A DNA stretch of 64,000 bases from a virus. The translations under genes and the position numbers were made by a program. Every line of letters starts with the position of its first letter. The first letter of the stretch is position 1. The DNA is taken from the IMG/VR virus record IMGVR_UViG_3300044712_000792, positions 20,697 through 84,696 of that record, one strand, 5' to 3'. Below the pieces are notes generated by a model, which was not told where the DNA came from, searched no databases, and saw only the letters and a program-made list of their open reading frames with translations. Shown one piece after another: positions 7,395-14,863 of the stretch.

Positions 7395-8174
7395 GTGGAA
7401 CTTCTTAAAACTATTTTGACGGACAAAAACAATAAATTTGATATGTATGAACACTCTATTGTTCTAGCATACCGAGGAAGTATCTCACACGGAACATATA
7501 TCCCAAAAGACGACCCTAATCATATTGATGATAAGGATATTATGGGTATTGTTATCCCACCACTAGATTACTACTTTGGCTTAAAGACCTTTGAACAGTT
7601 TGAAAGGATTGAACAGTATTGGGACATTGTTCTATATGATTTCATTAAAGCTGTAAAGCTATTTGTGAAATCAAACCCAAATATTATGCAATTACTGTGG
7701 ACACCAGAGAAGCACATCTTAAAAACTACTGAAATCTTTAACACTTTATGTGCTAATAGACAGCTTTTTGTCAATAAAGAAATCTATAAGTCGTATTGTG
7801 GGTATGCTTATTCTCAATTAAAAAAGATGACACACGGAGCATATCAGGGCTATATGGGAGAAAAGCGTAAAAAGCTTGTTCAGGAATTTGGCTTTGATGC
7901 TAAAAACGCACAGCACCTTATTAGGCTTTTAAGGCAGGGGGTTGAGTTCCTTAATACAGGTGAGTTGATTGTGGAAAGACCTGATAGGGAAGAACTTATT
8001 GACATTAAGACTGGTAAATGGTCTTTAGAGAAAGTAGAACGAGAAGCAACCATTCTGTTTTCAACTATGGAAGAAGCATACAATAACTCAAAACTTCCAA
8101 ATGAACCTAATGTAGAAGCTATTAATAAACTTGTAAGTGAATTACTTTTTAACTACTATAGAAGAAATAAATAA
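7395..8174 (+). CDS. Predicted nucleotidyltransferase (COG3541-like)
   Basis: Carries the polymerase-beta-type nucleotidyltransferase signature RGSISHGT (residues 27-34) followed by DDKDIMGIVIPP with paired acidic residues Asp46/Asp48. The downstream segment DIVLYDFIKAVKLFVKSNPN fits the COG3541 family common in phages. Family knowledge: proposed nucleotidyltransferases linked to RNA repair, mostly uncharacterised. GTG start with AGGAGG seven bases upstream. It is the last gene before conserved element 3. Confidence 0.75.
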   Translation: MELLKTILTDKNNKFDMYEHSIVLAYRGSISHGTYIPKDDPNHIDDKDIMGIVIPPLDYYFGLKTFEQFERIEQYWDIVLYDFIKAVKLFVKSNPNIMQLLWTPEKHILKTTEIFNTLCANRQLFVNKEIYKSYCGYAYSQLKKMTHGAYQGYMGEKRKKLVQEFGFDAKNAQHLIRLLRQGVEFLNTGELIVERPDREELIDIKTGKWSLEKVEREATILFSTMEEAYNNSKLPNEPNVEAINKLVSELLFNYYRRNK

Positions 8175-8205
8175 TTATGTGTTTGTTTTAATAAGTAGAA
8201 GGAGG
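8174..8205 (+). promoter_or_regulatory. Conserved SD-adjacent element, copy 3 of 5
   Basis: AATTATGTGTTTG then TTTTAATAAG directly upstream of AAGGAGG of the gene at 8211. The core TTTGTTTTAATAA is intact; the TTG of copies 1 and 2 is shortened to TG. Confidence 0.65.
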
Positions 8206-8210
8206 ATTAG

Positions 8211-8432
8211 ATGAAATTCCAAAAGCTGATACTGATAACGGAAGCAAACTTATATCTTAATATAGATAAGATAGTAAGCGTAGAACAACATCAACAGAAA
8301 CCAGATGTTATACATATTATGGTTGAAGGTAGCACAAATCCTTACATAATCTCACTAGCAGAGTTTGAAAAGAAACTGCTTCCCCACATACAAAATTCAC
8401 TTGTTTCAGCTACACAACTCTTTAATGATTAA
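8211..8432 (+). CDS. Hypothetical protein (73 aa)
   Basis: Small protein with a beta-rich N-terminal half and helical C terminus. AAGGAGG follows conserved element 3 and precedes the ATG by five bases. The pattern of an isoleucine-rich strand followed by VSVEQHQQKPDVIHIMV resembles small phage accessory proteins but no family is recognised. Confidence 0.55.
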   Translation: MKFQKLILITEANLYLNIDKIVSVEQHQQKPDVIHIMVEGSTNPYIISLAEFEKKLLPHIQNSLVSATQLFND

Positions 8433-8442
8433 GGAGGATGCC

Positions 8443-8823
8443 ATGTTAGGGAATTTTCGGTTATGGGTTCCGTCAAAAAAGACGATGTTATACGCCAAAC
8501 GAAACGACGAAGATACGCTAATCCTCAAACTAGAACTTGATGGTAGTGATTCTTGGAGGGTTTTTGTTGAAGACATCCGCTGGCAGAAGTTTGAATCATT
8601 TACCGAAAGAACAGCAACCATACTCTTTGATAGCGGAGTAAAGGACAAAACGGGAAGACACATCTATGATGGTGATGTTGTTCTAGTTGATGGCCTTGTC
8701 GCAACTGTGTTTTACAGCGAAAGGTTTGGCGGATTTGAAGTCCAAGCAACTGGCAATAGCATAGGCTTTTACAGGGACATTGAAGTTCTAGGAAACATTT
8801 ACGAGAACCCAACTCTGGTATAA
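8443..8823 (+). CDS. YopX family protein
   Basis: The C-terminal ~80 residues match YopX: FDSGVKDKTGRHIYDGDVV, a beta-rich middle, then IEVLGNIYENPTLV at the end, as in YopX proteins of Bacillus prophages and many phages. The function of the family is unknown. The start is set at ATG 8443, five bases after AAGGAGG; the frame is open further upstream but that part overlaps the previous gene. Confidence 0.85.
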   Translation: MLGNFRLWVPSKKTMLYAKRNDEDTLILKLELDGSDSWRVFVEDIRWQKFESFTERTATILFDSGVKDKTGRHIYDGDVVLVDGLVATVFYSERFGGFEVQATGNSIGFYRDIEVLGNIYENPTLV

Positions 8824-8825
8824 CA

Positions 8826-9308
8826 ATGTGTTGTCCTACAAACGCTTATAGTATTGCTATGTTAAAGAAAAAGTCAGCTAAAGGCTTTGACATAAATAAG
8901 GTTGAAGTCAGACAGCCAAGAACGAGAATGGAAATTATTAATGAATTGACAACTTTATTGGACAACAAACTCTATGTATATGGTTGGCAGGCTGTTGATT
9001 TATTTTCGTATTCATTACAAAAACCAAAAGATATGATTAGAAAAAGAAGTTGTAAACCAAGTGACTATCAAATATTTAGGCTATTTGTTGCTTACTATAA
9101 GGACAAACCTATTGGTTGGTTGGTTGAAACTAAATGGGTGCAATCTCTTTGGAGAGATAAAGAAGTATGGCAATACACAAAACCATATTTTAGAAATAAA
9201 GGTGTGGCTAAATTGTTGTCTCAAATGGCAGGGTATGATAAAAGAATGTATGAAAGCAAGGAGGAATTTGAAAATGACGAAATACAGATTAAAGCAGATA
9301 AATGCTGA
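8826..9308 (+). CDS. GNAT-like acetyltransferase, putative (160 aa)
   Basis: The middle segment reads like the strand-turn-strand and acetyl-CoA-binding helix of a GNAT fold: LFVAYYKDKPIGWLVETKW, then PYFRNKGVAKLLSQM, where RNKGVA resembles the pyrophosphate-binding (Q/R)xxG(x)A motif. The first ~90 residues and the substrate are not recognisable. No strong ribosome binding site is seen. It overlaps the next gene by 35 bases. Confidence 0.5.
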   Translation: MCCPTNAYSIAMLKKKSAKGFDINKVEVRQPRTRMEIINELTTLLDNKLYVYGWQAVDLFSYSLQKPKDMIRKRSCKPSDYQIFRLFVAYYKDKPIGWLVETKWVQSLWRDKEVWQYTKPYFRNKGVAKLLSQMAGYDKRMYESKEEFENDEIQIKADKC

Positions 9309-9528
9309 TTGTTATGTTATTGAAAAGGAATTTATAGATAGTGACGGTAGGGCTTATTGGCAAGAATGTAATGACCGTGGTTATCATGTTACAGGCGCTA
9401 CTCTACAAGAAACAAACGATGAGGTAGTTTTGTATTGGGGGGATGAGGGTAGAGAAGATGCCATTGCTATGATTGAATTTTGGCTTAAGTACCCCGATGG
9501 TTTTGTTGTTTATGAAGCAGGAGTATAA
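9274..9528 (+). CDS. Hypothetical protein, tandem paralogue A (84 aa)
   Basis: Start at ATG 9274, nine bases after AAGGAGG inside the previous gene; the frame is open upstream but that part is out of frame with the acetyltransferase-like gene. The N terminus (MTKYRLKQINADCYVIE) matches that of the next gene (MGKYRVRQVNPSEYVVE), marking a tandem duplication. Function unknown. Confidence 0.6.
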   Translation: MTKYRLKQINADCYVIEKEFIDSDGRAYWQECNDRGYHVTGATLQETNDEVVLYWGDEGREDAIAMIEFWLKYPDGFVVYEAGV

Positions 9529-9529
9529 A

Positions 9530-9769
9530 ATGGGAAAGTATAGAGTTAGACAGGTTAATCCATCAGAATATGTAGTCGAGGGTTTTATTTATTCGCATAC
9601 TGACGAAGGTGTTGAAATATGGAATTGGTTGCCTATTGATAAATGGGGGTCTGTATGTAACTGTGTTTTGGCAACTTGTATTTTCACAGATTTAAGAAAA
9701 GCAAAACAAATGGCTGAATTTAAAGCTACAGATGAACAAGACAATATAATATTTGAAATTGGAGAGTAA
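9530..9769 (+). CDS. Hypothetical protein, tandem paralogue B (79 aa)
   Basis: Starts one base after the stop of its paralogue, at ATG 9530. The first ~25 residues align well with the neighbour, then the two diverge, and both end near an acidic, aromatic tail. Likely a small beta-rich protein. Function unknown. Confidence 0.6.
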   Translation: MGKYRVRQVNPSEYVVEGFIYSHTDEGVEIWNWLPIDKWGSVCNCVLATCIFTDLRKAKQMAEFKATDEQDNIIFEIGE

Positions 9770-9770
9770 A

Positions 9771-10064
9771 ATGATGACATTTCTGTTGGTTTTGGGTGTG
9801 TGTATATTGTGTGGTGTTACCAGATGGTTTGTCAATAAGTACCTTATGATTAAGCCATACAACCCAATAGAAATACAATTCCGGAGTTTTGAAATACTTA
9901 ATACTGACTGTCCTTTTGCCACCCCATTAATGGATAGAGATGTTGAAGGGAAGCCAGAAGTTATTGGGAGTTGTTGTACTTTAGTGATGAAAAAAGCATG
10001 TTCAGAGACGATATGCCCATTGCTTAAAATCTATGATGAACGAGGAGAAGAAGGGGATTATTGA
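9771..10064 (+). CDS. Membrane-anchored Cys-containing protein (97 aa)
   Basis: Begins with a hydrophobic segment (MMTFLLVLGVCILCGVTRWF) followed by a soluble part with several cysteines (CPFATP, SCCTLV, KKACSETICPLL). GGAG lies six bases upstream of ATG 9771. The topology suggests a membrane-anchored protein with a disulfide or metal site. Function unknown. Confidence 0.5.
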   Translation: MMTFLLVLGVCILCGVTRWFVNKYLMIKPYNPIEIQFRSFEILNTDCPFATPLMDRDVEGKPEVIGSCCTLVMKKACSETICPLLKIYDERGEEGDY

Positions 10065-10159
10065 TTAATAAAATCCTATACTTAATTTTTTGTTTAATGT
10101 GTTTTACAATATATGGTGATTCTTTGGTGGCTTACAAGTCTGCTTGCAATTCTTGGTAG
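10061..10159 (+). CDS. Possible small hydrophobic peptide (32 aa)
   Basis: A TTG overlapping the previous stop opens 32 codons with a hydrophobic core (ILYLIFCLMCFTIYG) and GGGG upstream. It overlaps the next gene in a different frame. Weak support: unusual start codon and no recognised relatives. Confidence 0.25.
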   Translation: MINKILYLIFCLMCFTIYGDSLVAYKSACNSW

Positions 10160-10337
10160 CATCCTTAATATAAGAAAAAACTATTGGTGTTTTGTTATTT
10201 GGATTATAACGAACTTGGTCTGGGGTTTTGTTGACCTAATCAATAAAAACCCTAGATGCTTGTTCTTTTTTGTAGGTATAGGTATGTGTATTTGGGGATT
10301 ATTAAAATGGGTAAAAGAAAGGAAAACCGATGGATAA
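10113..10337 (+). CDS. Small multi-helix membrane protein, PnuC-like fragment (74 aa)
   Basis: Almost entirely hydrophobic, with WWLTSLLAILGSILNIRKN, CFVIWIITNLVWGFVDL and a third segment near the C terminus. The pattern of small-residue helix, LNI-Lys-Asn, then IW-TNL-W resembles small phage proteins annotated as PnuC-like. At 74 aa it is far shorter than a real nicotinamide riboside transporter, so transport activity is not implied. Confidence 0.5.
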   Translation: MVILWWLTSLLAILGSILNIRKNYWCFVIWIITNLVWGFVDLINKNPRCLFFFVGIGMCIWGLLKWVKERKTDG

Positions 10338-11124
10338 AATAGCCTTTTGGATTATCACTTACAAAGACATATCAAACATTAAACCGATGGTAGAAAAAAT
10401 TTCAGAGATTACCAACTTTCCCTTTAGTATTCAGATACTTGACAACACAGATGATGACCCAACAATACTAGAATCTTTGAAAGCTATTGAGACTGAATAC
10501 AAAGAAAAGGGTGTAGATATAACAATTCATACCGCTGGAAAAAATTTGTATTGGAGTAAGGGTATGAATTATCTAGACGAAAACACAGAATTTACTCCGT
10601 ATGTAATTTATCTGTGTTCTAGGCATATCACAATCAATGACATTAGTGGCTTTGATGATATGATAAACGCACTAAAAGATAATCCTAAAGCTGCACAGTC
10701 TGGTAGAGTTGCTAGATGTGCTGGTCTATATTACTTTAAGGCACAGAACGCACCTTACCCACCACCTCCAGAGAAGTTTCTACATACTTTTCCTAGATTT
10801 CTCCCTAAATTAGAAGGTAAGTTTAGTAGATTAGAGATATTCAAAGGTGGTAGGATTTATACCCATGTTCAAGGTGGTTTGTTTGCTTTTAACAGACAGA
10901 TTTTAAGAGATGTAACTGGCTATGATGAAGTTTTAGTTCATTATTATTCTGACCTTGAAATGGGGGTCAGACTACAATGTTACGGATATGACCTAGTTAA
11001 TGTTCCAACTATTTATAGTGCAATAACAAACATAGAAGTTATACCTAAAGGTGAGTTTAAGATAATGCACTCCTATGCAGACCAGAAAGTAGAAGGAGCG
11101 GAGACAGCTAATGAAAGACCTTAA
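10330..11124 (+). CDS. Glycosyltransferase family 2-like protein
   Basis: A GT-A-type layout: IAFWIITYKD at the N terminus, IQILDNTDDDP (acidic nucleotide-sugar-binding part), then GKNLYWSKGMNYL where GT2 enzymes have the GxNxG segment. Near the C terminus VQGGLFAFNRQIL and YYSDLEMGVRLQCYGYDLV match the acceptor-side region. It should transfer a sugar from a nucleotide sugar; the acceptor is unknown. Its end overlaps the next glycosyltransferase by 14 bases, so the two probably work in one pathway. Confidence 0.75.
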   Translation: MDKIAFWIITYKDISNIKPMVEKISEITNFPFSIQILDNTDDDPTILESLKAIETEYKEKGVDITIHTAGKNLYWSKGMNYLDENTEFTPYVIYLCSRHITINDISGFDDMINALKDNPKAAQSGRVARCAGLYYFKAQNAPYPPPPEKFLHTFPRFLPKLEGKFSRLEIFKGGRIYTHVQGGLFAFNRQILRDVTGYDEVLVHYYSDLEMGVRLQCYGYDLVNVPTIYSAITNIEVIPKGEFKIMHSYADQKVEGAETANERP

Positions 11125-12310
11125 AGTTTTGTATAGTATTTCAGATGTTAATGGTTGTTCATTTTATCGTATGTTTGTTCCAGCTTCAGCATTAAGACGA
11201 GATAATGTAAATGCTATTATAACAAATTTGAGTGATGCTAATATCAATACTGATGATGAAGATATTTGTATTATTCAAAGGCAATATCTACCAGAAGCAT
11301 TTGAAGCTATTATCCGTAAAAGGCAAAAAGGTATTAAGATTGTTGGAGAATTGGACGACAACTTCTGGAACATACCTAAAGAGAATAGTAACAGATTTGC
11401 TTATGATAGCAGTTTTATAAAGCAACAGGAAGAAAAAGCTAGACAAGAAGGTAAATTAGGGGAAGGGCAGCATTTCCTTGATACAAAACATTTCTTGACA
11501 GAATTTATAAGAATGTGTGATGCTGTAATAGTATCTACATATTCGTTAGCCAATGTCATAAAACAGTTTAATAAGCATGTATATGTGTCTTACAATTATC
11601 TAGCCGATGATTTGTTCTTTTACATTAACCCACCACTTAAGATAGTTAAAGGAGAAAAGATAAGGATATTGTGGACAGGTTCACCCACGCACGATGGTGA
11701 TGTTCCTTTCGCTATTGAGGCTATTAAAAACCTTATTAGAAAAGGGAACAACATACAATTTGTTATTCTTGGAACACCTCCTATGCAGTATTCTCCAGAA
11801 TTTGTAATAGATGAAACACTTGAAATTCACCATCCAATAACTCCAGTTCCTTCTTATTATCATTATCTCCAAACTATACCAGCACATATTGGTATAGCAC
11901 CTTTAGCCAAAAACGCTTTTAACGACTGTAAGAGTTGGATTAAGGGGTTGGAATATGGTATGAGTGGGTATTGCCCTCTATTGCAGAAGTCTAACCCATA
12001 CTCGTCATTAGCGTATGAATTAGGGTATAGAATACCTCTAGTTGAAAAGAACACAACTCCTGCCTGGGAAGGTGCTTTACAACATTTAATTGAAGATACT
12101 GAATACACTTATAATACTGCTTGTAAATTCCAAAAAGATGTTGTAACTAAATTTGGTGCGTTCGCCCATAGAAATGATTATCGTGATTTATTTGATAAGA
12201 TAATGCACCTAGAACACAATCAGTATATGCCTAAACAATTACCATTGAGAACACCCCCTCCTACTGATGGCACTCCTATAGCAGCATACACAAAAGTAGT
12301 AACTTCATAA
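11111..12310 (+). CDS. Glycosyltransferase (GT-B type, family 4-like)
   Basis: The N-terminal half starts VLYSISDVNGCSFYRMFVP, typical of phage-encoded GT4-like proteins, with DDNFWNIP in the middle. The C-terminal Rossmann-like half contains ILWTGSPTHDGDVPFAIEAI and later WIKGLEYGMSGYCPLLQ, where donor-binding residues lie. The acceptor could be DNA, a virion protein or a host glycan. Next to a C5 methyltransferase and coupled to a GT2 enzyme, DNA glycosylation is a thought, but no hydroxymethylase is visible here. Confidence 0.75.
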   Translation: MKDLKVLYSISDVNGCSFYRMFVPASALRRDNVNAIITNLSDANINTDDEDICIIQRQYLPEAFEAIIRKRQKGIKIVGELDDNFWNIPKENSNRFAYDSSFIKQQEEKARQEGKLGEGQHFLDTKHFLTEFIRMCDAVIVSTYSLANVIKQFNKHVYVSYNYLADDLFFYINPPLKIVKGEKIRILWTGSPTHDGDVPFAIEAIKNLIRKGNNIQFVILGTPPMQYSPEFVIDETLEIHHPITPVPSYYHYLQTIPAHIGIAPLAKNAFNDCKSWIKGLEYGMSGYCPLLQKSNPYSSLAYELGYRIPLVEKNTTPAWEGALQHLIEDTEYTYNTACKFQKDVVTKFGAFAHRNDYRDLFDKIMHLEHNQYMPKQLPLRTPPPTDGTPIAAYTKVVTS

Positions 12311-12312
12311 TT

Positions 12313-12345
12313 TTATTGTGTATTTGTTTTATAATATGAGGGAGG
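12313..12345 (+). promoter_or_regulatory. Conserved SD-adjacent element, copy 4 of 5
   Basis: TTATTGTGTATTTG then TTTTATAATATGA leads into GGGAGG of the methyltransferase gene. This copy has TTTTATAAT instead of TTTTAATAAT; the rest matches. Confidence 0.65.
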
Positions 12346-12349
12346 TTGA

Positions 12350-13600
12350 ATGTTTGTTCCTAGATTATTGTTTGAAGATACTGATGACATTCCATTGACC
12401 CTTGAAAATGGGGATAAAGGTATAAATGTATTAAGCCTTTTTGATGGAATAAGTTGTGCTAGACTTGCATTAGATAAAGCAAACATAAAGGTAAATACTT
12501 ATTATGCCTCTGAAATTGACAAGTATGCTATTGCTATTTCCAAAAAGAATTACCCAAGCATTATACCTATTGGTTGTGTGGAAAACATAAGTTTTATAGA
12601 TAATACTTTAATATCACATATTGACGATATGATAACTTTCAAAAATCCTAGTATTGATTTGATTATAGGTGGTAGTCCTTGTCAAGACCTTTCAATAGCA
12701 AATAAGGGTAGGGAAGGTTTGGCGGGTAAAAGGTCAGGTCTGTTTTGGGAGTATGTAAGAATAGTAAAAGAAATAAGGCCAAAGTATTTCATATTGGAAA
12801 ATGTAGCCTCAATGCCTAAAGAAGCTAAAATGGTTATTACAGAAGCATTGTTTGGTGTTACTCCTAATATTATAAATGCTTCTTTAGTTTCGGCACAGCA
12901 AAGGAAAAGGCTGTTTTGGGTCGGAGTTAAAAATGGAGATACTTATGATTCTGTTCTAATCCCACAGCCTACCGATAAAGGAATTATGCTTAAAGATATA
13001 ATAGTCAATGAGGTTGATGAGAAATACATTATTTCAGATAAGCATTATGAACGAATGAAAAGCCATAATAAGAACTTTAAGGTTAGAGATTTGGATGGTA
13101 AAACAACTACTATTATAGCTTCTTATTATAAAATACCTTCAGATGGTAACTATGTGCGAGTAGCAAAAGCACCAAACGGTAAAATATTGGTGATACATAT
13201 GGACAAGACACCCCATTCTTTTAAAGAAGTAAGAACAGATATAGGGAAAGCAAAGAGAAGAGAACATAGAAAATTGACTGGTGAAGATACTACAAGGCGT
13301 GGTATAGATGATAAAATGTATATTCCAAACACTTCTGGTAAAGCTAACTGTGCCACAACAGCAGTAGGTGTAGAAGGTTTAATAGCCGATACTGATTATG
13401 TTAGAAAGCTATTACCTATTGAGTTTGAAAGATTACAATGCATCCCTGATTATTATACTGCTTTAGGTATAGATGAATTGGGAAAAGAAATAGAGATTAG
13501 TGATACCCAAAGATATAAAACATTGGGAAATTCGTTCAACGCAGAGGTAGTAGCACATATTTTCCGTTACATATCGCAGAAAGAATATAAATCTGCGTAA
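12350..13600 (+). CDS. DNA (cytosine-5) methyltransferase
   Basis: All core C5 motifs are readable: motif I LSLFDGISCARLAL, motif IV GGSPCQDLS with catalytic Cys111, motif VI ILENVASM (Glu150), motif VIII SAQQRKRLFW, and motif X YKTLGNSFNAEVVAHI at the end. The target-recognition part (~240-340) is variable. It methylates cytosine C5, probably to protect phage DNA from host restriction; no cognate restriction gene is next to it. It is preceded by conserved element 4 and followed by a tRNA-like gene. Confidence 0.93.
   Translation: MFVPRLLFEDTDDIPLTLENGDKGINVLSLFDGISCARLALDKANIKVNTYYASEIDKYAIAISKKNYPSIIPIGCVENISFIDNTLISHIDDMITFKNPSIDLIIGGSPCQDLSIANKGREGLAGKRSGLFWEYVRIVKEIRPKYFILENVASMPKEAKMVITEALFGVTPNIINASLVSAQQRKRLFWVGVKNGDTYDSVLIPQPTDKGIMLKDIIVNEVDEKYIISDKHYERMKSHNKNFKVRDLDGKTTTIIASYYKIPSDGNYVRVAKAPNGKILVIHMDKTPHSFKEVRTDIGKAKRREHRKLTGEDTTRRGIDDKMYIPNTSGKANCATTAVGVEGLIADTDYVRKLLPIEFERLQCIPDYYTALGIDELGKEIEISDTQRYKTLGNSFNAEVVAHIFRYISQKEYKSA
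13578..13592 (+). promoter_or_regulatory. Late-box-like sequence at the end of the methyltransferase gene
   Basis: AGAAAGAATATAAAT lies in the last codons of the methyltransferase gene, about 20 bases before the tRNA-like gene. The AAGAATATAAA part matches the late-region box and is framed by the inverted repeat CGCAGA/TCTGCG (13575-13580 and 13592-13597). It could serve the tRNA-like gene and the sigma-like gene at 13805, or be chance in coding sequence. Confidence 0.35.
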
Positions 13601-13611
13601 AAATAGTCCGT

Positions 13612-13685
13612 AGGCGGTTGGTGAAATAGTATCACAGATGGCTTTGACCCATCAGTCGTTGGAGCGTAACCAGCACCGCCTGCCA
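13612..13685 (+). tRNA. tRNA-Gln-like gene (anticodon TTG) with non-canonical loops
   Basis: A 74-base cloverleaf can be drawn by hand. The acceptor stem is AGGCGGT/ACCGCCT (7 bp). The D stem is GTGA/TCAC, the anticodon stem GATGG/CCATC with loop CTTTGAC, the variable loop has 4 bases, and the T stem is GTTGG/CCAGC with one T-G pair. Discriminator G and CCA are encoded. The anticodon TTG reads CAA. G73, G2-C71 and G3-C70 agree with known glutaminyl-tRNA synthetase identity elements. The D loop (AATAGTA) lacks the GG pair and the T loop is AGCGTAA rather than TTCRANY, so it is unusual and may be missed by scanners or be non-functional. Confidence 0.6.
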
Positions 13686-13735
13686 ATATCTACAATATAT
13701 AGTCCTATTACTAAACGCAACCACAATTAGTGCTA

Positions 13736-13755
13736 CTTGACAAAATCAAGTTTTT
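13736..13755 (+). terminator. Weak terminator-like hairpin after the tRNA
   Basis: CTTGA-CAAAA-TCAAG forms a 5-bp hairpin followed by TTTTT. The stem is short and AT-rich, so termination would be weak. The same bases contain TTGACA, a -35-like hexamer, but no good -10 box lies at 17 bases; TATTAT follows at 19. Confidence 0.3.
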
Positions 13756-13773
13756 GATACATATTATATATGC

Positions 13774-13790
13774 AAGGCAATGGATGCCTT
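13774..13790 (+). promoter_or_regulatory. Hairpin directly upstream of the sigma-like gene's ribosome binding site
   Basis: AAGGCA-ATGGA-TGCCTT forms a 6-bp stem with 5-base loop, ending immediately before GAGGGAGG. Its position suggests control of translation or mRNA stability of the gene at 13805. Confidence 0.4.
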
Positions 13791-13804
13791 GAGGGAGGTG
13801 GCAG

Positions 13805-14821
13805 ATGAAAAGGACAGAAGGAAATGAAGAAAAGAAGGCCTTGACAAACGCCACCGGAAATGATATATTAGATAGTGGGAGGTTCGGGATGGAAGTAGTA
13901 GAGAAGAAGAAAAGAGGAAGACCTAGGAAGGTTGTTCCTGTTGTTGAAACCATTGTGGAAGAATCTGTAAATGATGTGATGGAGAAGGTTATGGCAAATG
14001 TAGATGCGGATAACATTACCTTTGATGTCTGTTCTAATTGCGGTTCTATGCTGATTAAAGAAGACAACGAAATGGTTTGTCCTAATTGCGTAGAACTTCC
14101 AATTTCAAAGACTTGTTCAGAGTGTGGTGGATTTCTTATGGAAGTTGATGGAGAGACCATTTGTGGTTCTTGCGGTAAAGTTTTCTCCGACACTCCCAAT
14201 GTAAACGCTTGCTCTGATTGCGGTGGTGTCATCTTTACCGAGGAAGACGAGAGCATGTGTTCTTGCTGTGGGAAGGTGTTCTTCGTAAAAGAAGCAAAGG
14301 AAGAAGTTGTTGTGAATGAGGTATTTACCGATGAATTGGCAAATATCATCAAGTCAGAACATCAGCTTTTTTCTAATCTTGCTTCTAAATACGCCAATTC
14401 CTTCACTGGCGATAAGGAAGACTTGTATAACGACTTGGTAATCAAGACTTACGAAATCTACAATGCCAAGGCAAGCCAGTTCTGCGGTTACAATGCGGAC
14501 TTCAGAAACTTCCTTATTAGGTCACTCAAGAACTACTGCCTTAACTCTATTTCCTACGCTAATAGGCACGGAAATAAGGAAGCCAATGAAATACCCGAAA
14601 ACTACCACAAGGCTTCCACTACGATTGAATACAACGACCTTACGGCAAGGGAAAGGTATTTGATAGAGGTATTTGATGTCCTAGATACAGAGAAGTATAA
14701 CATCAAGAAGTGGGACGACAAACGCCTTCTAAATACCGTCTGTGTGGATATAGCTGAAAAAGAGAACACAGACCCTCACTACATCTTGAGAGAGTTTAAG
14801 GTTCTAGCTTCTAAACTATAA
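13805..14821 (+). CDS. Sigma-factor-like protein with AT-hook and three zinc ribbons
   Basis: Three parts are visible. Residues 36-42 are an AT-hook (KRGRPRK). Residues 76-155 hold three consecutive CxxC...CxxC zinc ribbons (Cys76/79/92/95, Cys104/107/120/123, Cys136/139/152/155). Residues ~180-255 read like sigma-70 region 2 (SNLASKYANSF, GDKEDLYNDLV, FRNFLIRSLKNYCLNSIS). A clear region 4 is absent, as in T4 late sigma gp55. Base composition is noticeably more GC-rich than neighbours. An RBS hairpin precedes it. I infer a phage transcription factor, perhaps for the late AATATAAA boxes. A general DNA-binding protein is the alternative. Confidence 0.55.
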   Translation: MKRTEGNEEKKALTNATGNDILDSGRFGMEVVEKKKRGRPRKVVPVVETIVEESVNDVMEKVMANVDADNITFDVCSNCGSMLIKEDNEMVCPNCVELPISKTCSECGGFLMEVDGETICGSCGKVFSDTPNVNACSDCGGVIFTEEDESMCSCCGKVFFVKEAKEEVVVNEVFTDELANIIKSEHQLFSNLASKYANSFTGDKEDLYNDLVIKTYEIYNAKASQFCGYNADFRNFLIRSLKNYCLNSISYANRHGNKEANEIPENYHKASTTIEYNDLTARERYLIEVFDVLDTEKYNIKKWDDKRLLNTVCVDIAEKENTDPHYILREFKVLASKL

Positions 14822-14863
14822 CCTTAACATTGCTTGGATTGGCTATTGAAAGGAGAGTGTGCG

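Noticed and set aside
10113-10337. Functional nicotinamide riboside transporter (PnuC)
   Set aside because: At 74 aa it is far too short; only a PnuC-like helix pattern is present.
13737-13765. Sigma-70 promoter (TTGACA with TATTAT)
   Set aside because: The hexamers are 19 bases apart and the TTGACA is part of a small hairpin; it is weaker than the late-box alternative upstream.
13711-14352. 213-codon open frame on the - strand opposite the sigma-like gene
   Set aside because: It lies entirely opposite a gene with zinc ribbons and an AT-hook, has low-complexity Ser/Thr composition from reversed codons, and no ribosome binding site.
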